Assembly: GCA_902779075.1 (NCBI GenBank)
Contig: CACZAK010000070.1
Coordinates: 1 to 26,905, forward strand
Length of the DNA: 26,905 nt
Origin: an uncultured bacterium
GTDB taxonomy: Bacteria; Verrucomicrobiota; Kiritimatiellia; RFP12; UBA1067
Reading direction: 5' to 3'
In this document: one piece after another, positions 1 through 7,135 of the stretch
Numbering within the stretch: position 1 is the first letter of the stretch
Layout of the letters: each line of letters opens with the position of its first letter
The notes under the pieces: model-generated
Told to the model about the DNA's origin: nothing
What the model saw: only the letters and a program-made list of their open reading frames with translations
Database searches by the model: none
Program-made: the position numbers and the translations under genes

Positions 1-318
1 CTTGATGGCCTGCGACAGCGTGTAGCTCGTCGCGAGGGTGTCCGCCCCGCCGAAGGCGCGCGACGACACGAGGAACGCGTCGTCGGCGCCGCGGGCGAGC
101 GCCTCGCGGAGAACGGCCGTCGCCTGCGGCGGCCCCATGGAAATCACCGTGACGTGCGCGCCGTGGGCGTCCTTCAGCCGCAGCGCCTCCTCAAGGGCGT
201 ATTCGTCGAACGGGTTGACGATCGACTCCACGCCCTCTCGCATCAGGGTATTGGTCTTGGGGTTGATCCGGACGTTAGTGGTGTCCGGCACCTGTTTTAC
301 GCAGACGACGACGTGCAT
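1..318 (-). CDS. etfB: Electron transfer flavoprotein beta subunit, N-terminal part
   Basis: The first 106 codons read MHVVVCVKQVPDT followed by a nucleotide-binding alpha/beta fold with VNPFDEYALEEALRLKD, the classic N-terminal signature of EtfB. EtfB pairs with EtfA to carry electrons from acyl-CoA dehydrogenases or bifurcating enzymes to a quinone or ferredoxin partner in the cytoplasm. The ATG lies two bases after the stop of the aldose epimerase gene, with a GGGGAAG stretch just upstream as a weak ribosome site, so it is probably co-transcribed with it. The frame stays open to the window edge; the C-terminal part, and presumably etfA, lie beyond position 1. The identification is firm; which of the several EtfAB classes it belongs to cannot be decided from this fragment. 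Confidence 0.92.
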   Translation of the reverse strand, partial: MHVVVCVKQVPDTTNVRINPKTNTLMREGVESIVNPFDEYALEEALRLKDAHGAHVTVISMGPPQATAVLREALARGADDAFLVSSRAFGGADTLATSYTLSQAIK

Positions 319-320
319 AA

Positions 321-1601
321 TCACTTCCCCACGCCGAAGCGGTATTCGGTGCGCGAGCGGAACGTCTCGCCGGGACGGAGCACCGTGGACGGGAAGTCCG
401 GGCGATTCGGCGAGTCGGGCGCGTGCTGCGTCTCAAGTGCCACGCCGGCGAACTGGCAGAGATGCTTGCCTGCGGCCTTCGCGGGAAGCTTGTTGTCCAT
501 GTTCTGCGCGCCGTACATCTGCATGCAGGGCTCGGTGGTCCAGATCTCCATCGTGCGGCCCGAGACGGGATCGCGCATGAGGGCGGCCTGCTTGAGCTCG
601 CCGATCTTGCCGCGCAGCACGAAGTTGTGGTCGTACCAGTAGTCCATCGCCGCAAGCGACTTGTCGGCCTTCATCAGGTCGGCCTTCGCGCCGATCGGAC
701 GGAGCGTGGTGAAGTCGAAGCCCGTGCTCTTCACGCAGGCGTTCGTCAAGGGGATCAGGCCGGGGGTCGTCGTGGTGTACTCGTCCGCGAAGATCTGGAG
801 TTCCTGCCCAAGTACGTTCCCGCTCGACTCGCCCGCGAGGTTCCAGTAGGAGTGGTGCGTGAGGTTGAGCACCGTGGGCTTGTCGGTGGTGGCGTAGTAT
901 TCAACCGTCCAGGTGTTGTTCGGCAGCACGCGGTAGGTCACGCGGCAATTCACCTTGCCGGGGAAGCCCATCTCTCCGTCTGCGGAGACGTAGGAGAACA
1001 CGATGCCCTGCACGGGGCCGCGGGACGGCATCGGCATGGCCTTCCACACCTTCTTGTCCCACCCCTGGGGGCCGCCGTGGAGCGTGCAGTGGCGCTGCGT
1101 GGCCTCGGTCTTCTTGTCCTCGTTGATCGGCAGCGTGTATTCCTTGCCGTCGAGCGTGAACTTGCCGTCCGCGATGCGGTTGCCATAGCGGCCGATGAGC
1201 GTACCCATCGAGAAGCCGAGCGTCTCGTATTCGCCGGGGGTGTTCCAGCCGAGCGTGACGTCGGCGAGGTTGCCGTGCTTGTCGGGGGCGTAGCAGCGTA
1301 CCACGCGGCCGCCGTAGTCCGACACGTCAAGGACGAGTCCGCCGGGGCTCACGAGGCGGTAGAGCTTCACCTCCGTGCCGTCCGCGAGCTTGCCCCACGG
1401 CCGTGCCTCGACCGAACGGCCGCGCATTGCCGCGTATCCGTCACGCATGCGGCGCGCACGCGCCGCACGGCGGGCGGCGAAATCCGCCCTCTGAGCAGCG
1501 GCATCAGCATTCGGCGCAACAGGAGCCACCTTCGGCGTGTCCTCCGCCAACACAAGGCCCGCGCATGCGGCACAGGCCATAGCTGTGATTAGTCTTTTCA
1601 T
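321..1601 (-). CDS. galM: Aldose 1-epimerase (mutarotase), exported form
   Basis: This 426-residue protein interconverts alpha and beta anomers of aldoses such as galactose or glucose. Family marks are visible: GRYGNRIADGKF near the start of the domain, LNLTHHSYWNL carrying the catalytic histidine, and GVALETQHAPDSPN carrying the catalytic glutamate, followed by the conserved STVLRPGETF tail. The chosen ATG at 1601 begins a signal peptide (MKRLITAMACAACAGLVLAED) and is preceded by AGGAG six bases upstream; the open frame reaches further upstream but only through the intergenic gap and into the preceding gene. About 60 residues of Ala/Arg-rich linker separate the signal peptide from the epimerase fold. 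An exported mutarotase fits periplasmic sugar processing. It follows the GtrA gene by 29 bases and precedes etfB by 2. Confidence 0.95.
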   Translation of the reverse strand: MKRLITAMACAACAGLVLAEDTPKVAPVAPNADAAAQRADFAARRAARARRMRDGYAAMRGRSVEARPWGKLADGTEVKLYRLVSPGGLVLDVSDYGGRVVRCYAPDKHGNLADVTLGWNTPGEYETLGFSMGTLIGRYGNRIADGKFTLDGKEYTLPINEDKKTEATQRHCTLHGGPQGWDKKVWKAMPMPSRGPVQGIVFSYVSADGEMGFPGKVNCRVTYRVLPNNTWTVEYYATTDKPTVLNLTHHSYWNLAGESSGNVLGQELQIFADEYTTTTPGLIPLTNACVKSTGFDFTTLRPIGAKADLMKADKSLAAMDYWYDHNFVLRGKIGELKQAALMRDPVSGRTMEIWTTEPCMQMYGAQNMDNKLPAKAAGKHLCQFAGVALETQHAPDSPNRPDFPSTVLRPGETFRSRTEYRFGVGK

Positions 1602-1630
1602 TGTTGTCTCCTTTTTTTGTTTTGAGTTGT

Positions 1631-2185
1631 TTAACCTTTGAAGATAAAGAATTTGCGGGCGACGAAGTTCACGAGGAACGACACTACGACCTCGATTATG
1701 ACGGCCGCCGTAGTCTGGAGTCCCATCCAGTTGATCAGCACCCAAGCGAGTCCGGTGGCAAGCGCCATAGCGCCAGCCGCCGCGCCGAAGAACATCCCGA
1801 ATTCCTTGTACCATACGAACTTGCCCGGACGGAATACAAACGCGCGGTTCATCAACCAGCAGAACACGTTAGCCACCGTGAAGCCAAGTGCGGTATCCAC
1901 GGCAAAGCGGAGTCCGCGCACGAAGCGAGATAACTCCACCGCAGGCAGTCCGAACCACTTTACCGCCCAGTCATCCGGCCCGAGACAGCGGCAAAATGTG
2001 GATGCCAACAGATAGAACACTGCCATCTGCACGATTGTGGCCGCAACGCCGATTGCGCCGTACTTCACGAACTGCGCGAACGGCCCGCTGTCATGCGACA
2101 GAAATCGCCGCAGCCAGAAACCACTGGCGGGGATGGCCGCGCTTGTCGCGGCCCGATCATCCGAATTGTCTTCTTGCCTGTCCAT
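1631..2185 (-). CDS. GtrA-family small membrane protein
   Basis: The 184-residue product has a charged N-terminus of about 33 residues, then FVKYGAIGVAATIVQMAVFYLL, a second segment around TALGFTVANVFCWLMNRAFVF and two further hydrophobic helices ending in FLVNFVARKFFIFKG. Four membrane helices with the FxKYxxxG opening and the NFxxxRxFxF ending are typical of the GtrA/DPMS family (PF04138), which is linked to moving polyprenyl-linked sugars across the cytoplasmic membrane in O-antigen glucosylation or teichoic acid and arabinogalactan modification. The usual glycosyltransferase partner is not next to it; a secreted aldose epimerase follows instead. A strong promoter sits so close that the mRNA may have almost no leader. 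The substrate is unknown. Confidence 0.86.
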   Translation of the reverse strand: MDRQEDNSDDRAATSAAIPASGFWLRRFLSHDSGPFAQFVKYGAIGVAATIVQMAVFYLLASTFCRCLGPDDWAVKWFGLPAVELSRFVRGLRFAVDTALGFTVANVFCWLMNRAFVFRPGKFVWYKEFGMFFGAAAGAMALATGLAWVLINWMGLQTTAAVIIEVVVSFLVNFVARKFFIFKG

Positions 2186-2196
2186 GTGAGTGTGTA

Positions 2197-2225
2197 ATTA
2201 TACCAAACCTCCGCCCCTTCGGCAA
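2197..2225 (-). promoter_or_regulatory. Predicted sigma-70-type promoter for the GtrA-galM-etfB operon
   Basis: On the minus strand TTGCCG (2225-2220) is followed after exactly 17 bases by a perfect TATAAT (2202-2197), preceded by TGG, which makes it an extended -10. The -35 box lies next to the stop codon of the upstream metallophosphoesterase gene. Only 11 bases separate the -10 box from the ATG at 2185, so the predicted transcript start is about 5 bases before the start codon and no ribosome site can fit. Confidence 0.7.
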
Positions 2226-2226
2226 A

Positions 2227-3696
2227 TCACCGCTTGACCTTTCCGAGGCCCGGCTTGCCGTGGAACACGCGCCCCGCGGTGATCGGCTCCGACGCCTTCT
2301 CGAAGCAGTTGCGGGCACGCACCTCTATCACGTAGTCCTTGTCCTGCGGCAGCTCGGCCACATCGAACCAGAACCTCTGGCTCGCCGGTTCGCAGGACGG
2401 AATCTTGTGGTAGGCAGGCGAGTAGAACCGCTTAACAAGCGGCTCCGAGCCGTCCTTCGGCACGGCGCGGATTTCGTAGTCGAACACGCGCCACCCTTCG
2501 GGCACGGTTGCCGACGGGAACTCGCACGTCATCACGATCGTCCACTTGCCTTGGCGGTTTTCCGTGTTTCGCATTGAACACCGCACGGAGGCCCCTTCTG
2601 GAAACACTGGCACGGGCACGCGCTTCTCCGCCTCGGACCAGGCGTAGGGTTTCGCGCCCGCGAGCGGTATGATCCACGCGGGAGCGACCTCACGGTCCCA
2701 TTCTTCCGCCTCCACGTCGATGCGTTCCACTACGATCCTATCCTCGTACACATTCACGAAGAAGCCCTGCGTACCTTCGAGGTCGCGGCGCACTGGAATC
2801 ATCGGCATCGCGTTCGTGGCCGAGCCGTCGCGCTTCGAGGTGCCGCCGTTCTCGTGTCCGGCGAGCGTGGGGTAGGAAAGCGATGGCGTACCGATCGCAG
2901 TGAATTCGCCCTGCCAAATCTGGTGCTCGTCCACGAATGGACGATGCGTATGCCCCGTAAAGGAGACTGCGTTCGGAAATGTCTTCAGTACGGGATACAC
3001 GCTGCCGCCGTCCGAGCGATGTCCGCTGTCGCCGGTCGTCCCCTTGATTGGCAGGTGCTGGAAATAGAAGAACGGCTTGCCGGAGTCACGCAGACGCTTG
3101 CCGTACGCCACGAGGAACCCGGCTGCGTCCGGACGCTTTTTGCCGTTGTCCGCGTCCGCGTATTCCGTCGAAACGAAATGGTACCCCTTCACGGTGCGCA
3201 AGCGAACCGGCGCGTATACTTCGCCGAAAATCTTCTCCCACGCGGCCTTCATTCCGCCAGGTGCCCTCACGGCCGCCTCGTCCTCGGAATGACCCGAGGC
3301 GTGCATGTCCATCGTCATGTCGCCGTACCCCCAGCCGCCGAAGTCGTGGTTGCCGGTGCAGAGTAGCGGCACGGTCGCATCGCCGTCGCCGAACACGCGC
3401 TTCCAGGCGTCGCGCACTAGCTGCAAAGAATTGAGCGTGCCCCAGTCGGCAAGGTCGCCGCACACCATCACGGCGTCCGCGCCGCGCGACTTGAAGAGAC
3501 GGAGTGCCTTCTCGTAGCGAGCCTCCGTACCTGCCGTTGTCACATGGATATCGCTCACCACGCCGAACGTCAGCGCGGGGCCTCCGAAGATGTCAGCAGT
3601 GCGGCAGCCCGCCACGAACGACGCCGCGAGACTGGAGAGAATGAATTCGCGCCGGCTCACGCCGGACGGCAGAATTTTAGAATTTGTCGCTTTCAT
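2227..3696 (-). CDS. Exported calcineurin-like metallophosphoesterase
   Basis: The 489-residue protein has the metal-binding motifs of the calcineurin-like phosphoesterase fold in order: VSDIHV (residues 47-52), CGDLADWG, TGNHDFGGW, a histidine in FYFQHLP and FTGHTHRPF. These coordinate two metal ions and hydrolyse phosphomono- or diesters. The N-terminus carries a twin-arginine motif, SRREFILSS, followed by FVAGC, so the protein is probably Tat-exported and possibly lipid-anchored at Cys31. The C-terminal third (about residues 330-489) is outside the catalytic core and looks like a beta-rich accessory domain. ATG 3696 is chosen over the adjacent GTG at 3699; neither has a ribosome site. It stands alone between a long non-coding stretch and the next operon. 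The substrate cannot be told. Confidence 0.9.
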   Translation of the reverse strand: MKATNSKILPSGVSRREFILSSLAASFVAGCRTADIFGGPALTFGVVSDIHVTTAGTEARYEKALRLFKSRGADAVMVCGDLADWGTLNSLQLVRDAWKRVFGDGDATVPLLCTGNHDFGGWGYGDMTMDMHASGHSEDEAAVRAPGGMKAAWEKIFGEVYAPVRLRTVKGYHFVSTEYADADNGKKRPDAAGFLVAYGKRLRDSGKPFFYFQHLPIKGTTGDSGHRSDGGSVYPVLKTFPNAVSFTGHTHRPFVDEHQIWQGEFTAIGTPSLSYPTLAGHENGGTSKRDGSATNAMPMIPVRRDLEGTQGFFVNVYEDRIVVERIDVEAEEWDREVAPAWIIPLAGAKPYAWSEAEKRVPVPVFPEGASVRCSMRNTENRQGKWTIVMTCEFPSATVPEGWRVFDYEIRAVPKDGSEPLVKRFYSPAYHKIPSCEPASQRFWFDVAELPQDKDYVIEVRARNCFEKASEPITAGRVFHGKPGLGKVKR

Positions 3697-3706
3697 CACG
3701 CGGGGC

Positions 3707-3735
3707 AGTATATCATTTCACGCCCTCCCGCGCAA
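3707..3735 (-). promoter_or_regulatory. Predicted promoter of the metallophosphoesterase gene
   Basis: TTGCGC (3735-3730) and TATACT (3712-3707) are separated by 17 bases on the minus strand. The -10 box ends 10 bases before the ATG at 3696, again predicting a leaderless or nearly leaderless mRNA, in line with the absence of a ribosome site before this gene. Confidence 0.6.
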
Positions 3736-3777
3736 GCCCCTTGCCTATAACTTAACCATAATTTGCGTTTTTGCTTT

Positions 3778-3874
3778 GCTTTCGCTGTTGGGTGTTTTTG
3801 AGTCTTGGAGAACGGGAGTTTTCTTTAAATACTCTCCTTAACTCCAAAACTCCTAATCTCCCAATAGCGAAAGC
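3778..3874. repeat. Long imperfect inverted repeat (97-bp hairpin)
   Basis: The outer arms GCTTTCGCTGTTGGG (3778-3792) and CCCAATAGCGAAAGC (3860-3874) match at 14 of 15 positions. Pairing continues inward through GAGTCTTGGAG against CTCCAAAACTC, and the centre is the self-complementary TTTAAA at 3824-3829. The dyad is symmetrical about position 3826. It has no reading frame of note. It could be a folded transcript, a bidirectional terminator-like structure or a small non-autonomous repeat. Confidence 0.7.
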
Positions 3875-3899
3875 TATCAAAGTTATCCTCATCTACATT

Positions 3900-3916
3900 C
3901 CTGCGCGAAGCGTAGG
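3900..3916. other. Small perfect hairpin
   Basis: CCTGCGC and GCGTAGG pair over seven positions (one G-T wobble in one strand) around a GAA loop. It lies in the non-coding stretch between the metallophosphoesterase gene and the truncated gene end. Nothing else is recognised around it. Confidence 0.45.
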
Positions 3917-3971
3917 CGGCGGGCTACTATGGGGAACTCAGTGGCAAGGAGTGGAGCCTTAAACATTTTGA

Positions 3972-4045
3972 ATAGGGAGCCTGTTGCAAAATTCTCGCGA
4001 GTACGGGCGCGACTGCCTCCCTATATATATAAGGTCGCGCGCGCG
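3972..4045. other. Inverted repeat followed by alternating TA and CG tracts
   Basis: ATAGGGAG (3972-3979) and CTCCCTAT (4017-4024) are perfect 8-base arms around 37 bases that contain the palindrome CTCGCGAG. The right arm runs straight into TATATATATA (to about 4031) and then, after AGG, a TCGCGCGCGCGA tract. Such alternating purine-pyrimidine DNA melts or flips structure easily. No gene is visible here; a small RNA or a repeat end is possible but not shown. Confidence 0.45.
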
Positions 4046-4137
4046 AAGGAGATTACGCTCCACCAAGCGCATTGATATGTCCGTTGGATCCCATGTACTT
4101 TGGAGTATAACGCAAAAGTCTAGACCCCTACTATGAG

Positions 4138-4154
4138 TGTGTCATTTTGACACA
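4138..4154. promoter_or_regulatory. Left TGTGTCA-N3-TGACACA palindrome
   Basis: Seven-base perfect arms flank TTT. The same dyad, with longer arms, occurs at 4310-4330 on the far side of the 22-bp tandem array. Dyads with a 3-base centre are typical of dimeric protein-binding sites. Confidence 0.55.
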
Positions 4155-4172
4155 GTTGGCACATTTCAATGC

Positions 4173-4282
4173 TGCGCACCATCGAAGGTTTTGGTGCGCA
4201 CCATTTGATGCTTTGCTGCGCACCATTTCATGCTCTGCTGCGCACCATTTCATGCTCTGCTGCGCACCAAAGCAAATTCCGC
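4173..4282. repeat. Five 22-bp tandem repeats (TGCGCACC array)
   Basis: Units begin at 4173, 4195, 4217, 4239 and 4261, exactly 22 bases apart, each opening with TGCGCACCA. Units three and four are identical; unit one diverges in its second half and only the opening of unit five is well kept. TGCGCA is itself a palindrome. The spacing is close to two helical turns, so the copies face the same side of DNA. The array sits between two matching palindromes and carries no convincing gene. Confidence 0.85.
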
Positions 4283-4309
4283 CACAAACCGGCCTTTTCC
4301 CACGAGGTG

Positions 4310-4330
4310 AGTGTGTCAAAGTGACACACT
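4310..4330. promoter_or_regulatory. Right AGTGTGTCA-N3-TGACACACT palindrome
   Basis: Nine-base perfect arms flank AAG. It matches the left dyad at 4138-4154 in its inner seven bases per arm, and both are preceded by GAG. The pair brackets the 22-bp array. Confidence 0.6.
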
Positions 4331-4456
4331 TTGCGACCTTTGCGTTCTTTGCGGCTAAAAACTGGAATCCAACAGCGACGTTTATTCACCATACTTTGCC
4401 TTCAAAATGCTTTCCGGCTTGTTATGACTTTTAGAGCCACAATTTCTGAAACCTAG

Positions 4457-4590
4457 GTGTCACGGATCACGGAAAGTGATTGGAAGCTCTTCCTTTACGG
4501 ATTTAGCCGTAATATCACGGTTCGGGCTGGCTTTATCTTTCTGCGCCTCTACGTGAGATTACGGCGCGGAATCACGGATAAAGGCCGTAT
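4457..4590. other. Region of repeated TCACGG words and a TTACGG hairpin
   Basis: TCACGGA or TCACGG occurs four times (near 4460, 4467, 4515 and 4571), and TTACGG-ATTTAG-CCGTAA forms a perfect six-base stem at 4495-4512. The last copy overlaps the stop codon of the truncated gene end at 4572. The words are too irregular to call an array. They may be decayed short interspersed repeats. Confidence 0.4.
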
Positions 4591-4796
4591 GCCTTGTCAA
4601 CGAGCGCGTAGAGGTGCGCGTGGGCCTTCACCAGGTCGCCCTTGTCCACGATGCCGGCGTAGCCGTAGTTCGGGATGTCATCGCGGCGGCCCCTCAGCTG
4701 GCGCGTGATCTGGAACTCGTCGCGCGTCTCGGGCCAGTCGGGGACGATAGGCGGTCCGGACGGGAACGGCGCCCCCACACGTTGCAGACCATGCTC
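4572..4796 (-). pseudogene. Truncated 3' end of an unrecognised gene
   Basis: The frame is open from 4796 to a TGA at 4572 and codes for 74 residues that look like real protein: VGAPFPSGPPIVPDWPE, then DEFQITRQLRGRRDDIPNYG, and a helical tail LVKAHAHLYALVDKAYGLYP. GC bias and a protein-like amino-acid mix fit a coding origin, but there is an in-frame stop just upstream, no ribosome site, and the GH5 stop codon is only 41 bases further upstream. I read it as the C-terminal remnant of a larger gene that once followed the GH5 gene. A GTG at 4778 could in principle start a 68-residue protein. I do not recognise the family. Confidence 0.5.
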
Positions 4797-4837
4797 TCAC
4801 AGAAACTAGCAAACCGCCAATAACCAGAAGATTCTTC

Positions 4838-7009
4838 TCATTTCTGCCTAATAAGCTCCAGCATCTTGCGGTCGATCTTGCGGCCGTCGATCTCAATGTA
4901 CTCGGCGTCGGGACGGCCGGAATCGACGAATCCGAACGGACCGTCGTAGTCCCAGATCGCCCAGCCGTAGCCGCGCTTGCGCCATTCCCTGAAACCGGCC
5001 TCCATCCACTTGAGACACGACTCGTGGTCCATCTTCGCGTAGCACCCGAACTCGCCGATCATCACGGGGTAACCTTTCGGAATGCAGTCCTGCTTCGCTA
5101 GCATCTTCGCCTGCCCGTCCACCACCCACTGCATCGCCTTGTCTTCTGGTCCCGCCGGCCAGCGCGGCTTTACCTTCGGGTGCCCGCCGTACCAGACACC
5201 GTAGTGGCTGAATGCACCCGGCGCATAGCCCCGGAACGACTGGCCTGTGAGCGGCACGTTGAAGAAATACGGCACGGGCACGGTCGCCGTTCGGTTGCCG
5301 TCGAGGATAATAAACCGTCCTGGATCAACCTTGTGGATCGCGTCCACGGTCTCGCCGAATACGTGGATGAAGTCTTTCTCTGAGAATGAGGGCTCGTTGA
5401 CGAGATTGAAGCTCAGTTCGCTGTTCGAGATGCCCTTGTAGCGGCGGGCGAGTTCGCGCCAAATGCGCTTGAACGCCTCGAGCGCGACGGGGTCGCGCGT
5501 CACGGCATTCGTTCCCTTCTCCGCCGGATAGGCGATCTTCCCCGGCGCGCGGTAGAGGCAGAGATTGACGTGGATTCCGTACTTGCGTCCGTACTCTACC
5601 GCCGCATCGACCTTTTCAAGACCGTCCTCGAGCCAATGTTCCCAGTCGTACGCCGAGACGAAGAAGCGGTAGTCGATCGGAAGGCGCGCGAAGTTGAGTC
5701 CGCACTTCTTGAACAACGCGAACTCCGATTCGAGATAGCGCCCGTACGCGCAGTCGTCGGTCTTGTTCCACGGCGAGTAGAACATCGAGACGGCGTTCAC
5801 GCCGCGCCACGAACCGATGTCCGGCACGACGGGCGGCGTGTCGCCCTCCGCGAGACGGCGCGTCAGGACGCGCGCCGCCTTGCCGCCCTCCGCCACGGCG
5901 AACTGCGTGGGACGCGTGAGCGTGAGATAGTCGGCGCGGATGCGGTCGGGAGAAAGCGCCGTCTTCGAGAGGCGCATCTCATCGAGATAGCCGCAGAAGT
6001 ACTCCTCGTTCGCCGCGCGTTCATAGACGAGCGCCTCGGCGAAGTGTCCGATCGCGAGCGGACGCCCCGTCACCGTCGGCGCATACGCCGCGCCCTTTGC
6101 GGACGCGACGCGCCGCCCGTTGAAATAGATGGCGCTTTCGCCCGCCTCGGCGTCGTATGTCACCGTCACGTATGCCCAGCCGTCGCGGAAAGTGTATTTG
6201 TCGGTTCCGCCGTGCTTGTTCACGTCATACCAGAAGTTCGTGACCCCGCGTCCGCACGACCAGACGCGCTCGCCACCCGCGATGGCGACCTCGAAACCCT
6301 TGTCGTCGCCGAAGTTCGCCTTGTTGCTGACGATGCGTGCATGGTGCTCTTCCGTTTGGGTGTCCGGATCGATCGTGCTGTTGACCATGAACGAAACCGT
6401 CAGTTTGCCCGTCTTCTCGTACGCGGTCCAGCGCGGATCGTTCGGCACGTTCAGGTACGTGCCCCACTTCGTGGTCTTGGCGGCGGCGTAGTAGCCCTTG
6501 CCCACGAACGCATCGGCGTGGATGAAAAGGCGCGTATCCTTACCTCGTACCTCGGCTTCGAGGCCGTTCTTGGAGTCGCGCGTCACGCCCTTCCTGAACT
6601 TCGAGAAGTGCCACACCGCGAGATAGTCGTCGTTCCAAGCACTACGTGGCGAAGACGAGAACGTCTTCGCACATGACACGCCCCACCGCGCCGTTATCGT
6701 CGTTGCCTTCGTCACCTCCGGCACGCGCACCCACACATACGAATCCCCTTCCGGGTCCCACGTGTCGATCTCGTATGCGAGCGGCTTGCCGTCCGAGCCG
6801 AAGAAAACAAGATCGCTCCCGTCCACCGTAGCATCCTTGTAGTCGAATCCCGTGAGACCATCTGGTATCTTGATGAGCGCAGGGAAGTCCGTCAGCTTTT
6901 CCGTACCCTCGTAACCGGAAAACGTCAATCTGCATTCATTCTGCGCCAAAACTGGAAACGTTACAACAAGTGCAACGGCAAACAACGCATTACACAAAAT
7001 CTTCTGCAT
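4838..7009 (-). CDS. Secreted GH5-family glycoside hydrolase with DUF2341 and LamG domains
   Basis: The 723-residue protein starts with a signal peptide (MQKILCNALFAVALVVTFPVLAQ). Residues 25-115 match the DUF2341 pattern (FPALIKIPDG, DLVFFGSDGKPLAYEID, YVWVRVPEV). Residues 125-365 form a LamG/concanavalin-like jellyroll with VWHFS, DGWAYVTVTYD and CGYLDEMRLSKTALS. Residues 400-723 are a GH5 barrel: ARLPIDY, the acid/base Glu539 in NLVNEPS, the nucleophile Glu653 in MIGEFG, and the family-typical WAIWDYDGPFGFVDSG. It would cut beta-glucan, mannan or a related polymer outside the cytoplasm, with the jellyroll probably binding carbohydrate. A weak AGGTG precedes the ATG. It lies 126 bases downstream of the LRR lipoprotein gene. 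The exact GH5 subfamily and substrate are not readable. Confidence 0.93.
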   Translation of the reverse strand: MQKILCNALFAVALVVTFPVLAQNECRLTFSGYEGTEKLTDFPALIKIPDGLTGFDYKDATVDGSDLVFFGSDGKPLAYEIDTWDPEGDSYVWVRVPEVTKATTITARWGVSCAKTFSSSPRSAWNDDYLAVWHFSKFRKGVTRDSKNGLEAEVRGKDTRLFIHADAFVGKGYYAAAKTTKWGTYLNVPNDPRWTAYEKTGKLTVSFMVNSTIDPDTQTEEHHARIVSNKANFGDDKGFEVAIAGGERVWSCGRGVTNFWYDVNKHGGTDKYTFRDGWAYVTVTYDAEAGESAIYFNGRRVASAKGAAYAPTVTGRPLAIGHFAEALVYERAANEEYFCGYLDEMRLSKTALSPDRIRADYLTLTRPTQFAVAEGGKAARVLTRRLAEGDTPPVVPDIGSWRGVNAVSMFYSPWNKTDDCAYGRYLESEFALFKKCGLNFARLPIDYRFFVSAYDWEHWLEDGLEKVDAAVEYGRKYGIHVNLCLYRAPGKIAYPAEKGTNAVTRDPVALEAFKRIWRELARRYKGISNSELSFNLVNEPSFSEKDFIHVFGETVDAIHKVDPGRFIILDGNRTATVPVPYFFNVPLTGQSFRGYAPGAFSHYGVWYGGHPKVKPRWPAGPEDKAMQWVVDGQAKMLAKQDCIPKGYPVMIGEFGCYAKMDHESCLKWMEAGFREWRKRGYGWAIWDYDGPFGFVDSGRPDAEYIEIDGRKIDRKMLELIRQK

Positions 7010-7135
7010 AAAAACACCTTTTTGCCCTTCTTTGCTAAAATCCTAAACAGCCCTCATCTCAACAACATTATCTCACCACTATCGAAATGAGGCATTGCGA
7101 CAAGGATGTACCATATACTGCGCAAGATGTCGTGC

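Noticed and set aside
423..1592. A long plus-strand open frame of 389 codons opposite the aldose epimerase gene
   Set aside because: It is the antisense shadow of a clear galM gene; its product is Arg/His/Val-rich with no motif and no ribosome site.
4020..4045. The TA run as a TATA-like promoter
   Set aside because: No start codon or -35 box is at a suitable distance on either strand and no gene follows.
4173..4282. The 22-bp array as a CRISPR
   Set aside because: The units are head-to-tail without unique spacers, and no cas gene is in the window.
4131..4319. A 62-codon frame beginning and ending with MTHS across the 22-bp array
   Set aside because: The matching ends come from the two palindromes and the internal repeats from the array; there is no ribosome site, so the DNA structure explains it better than a gene.
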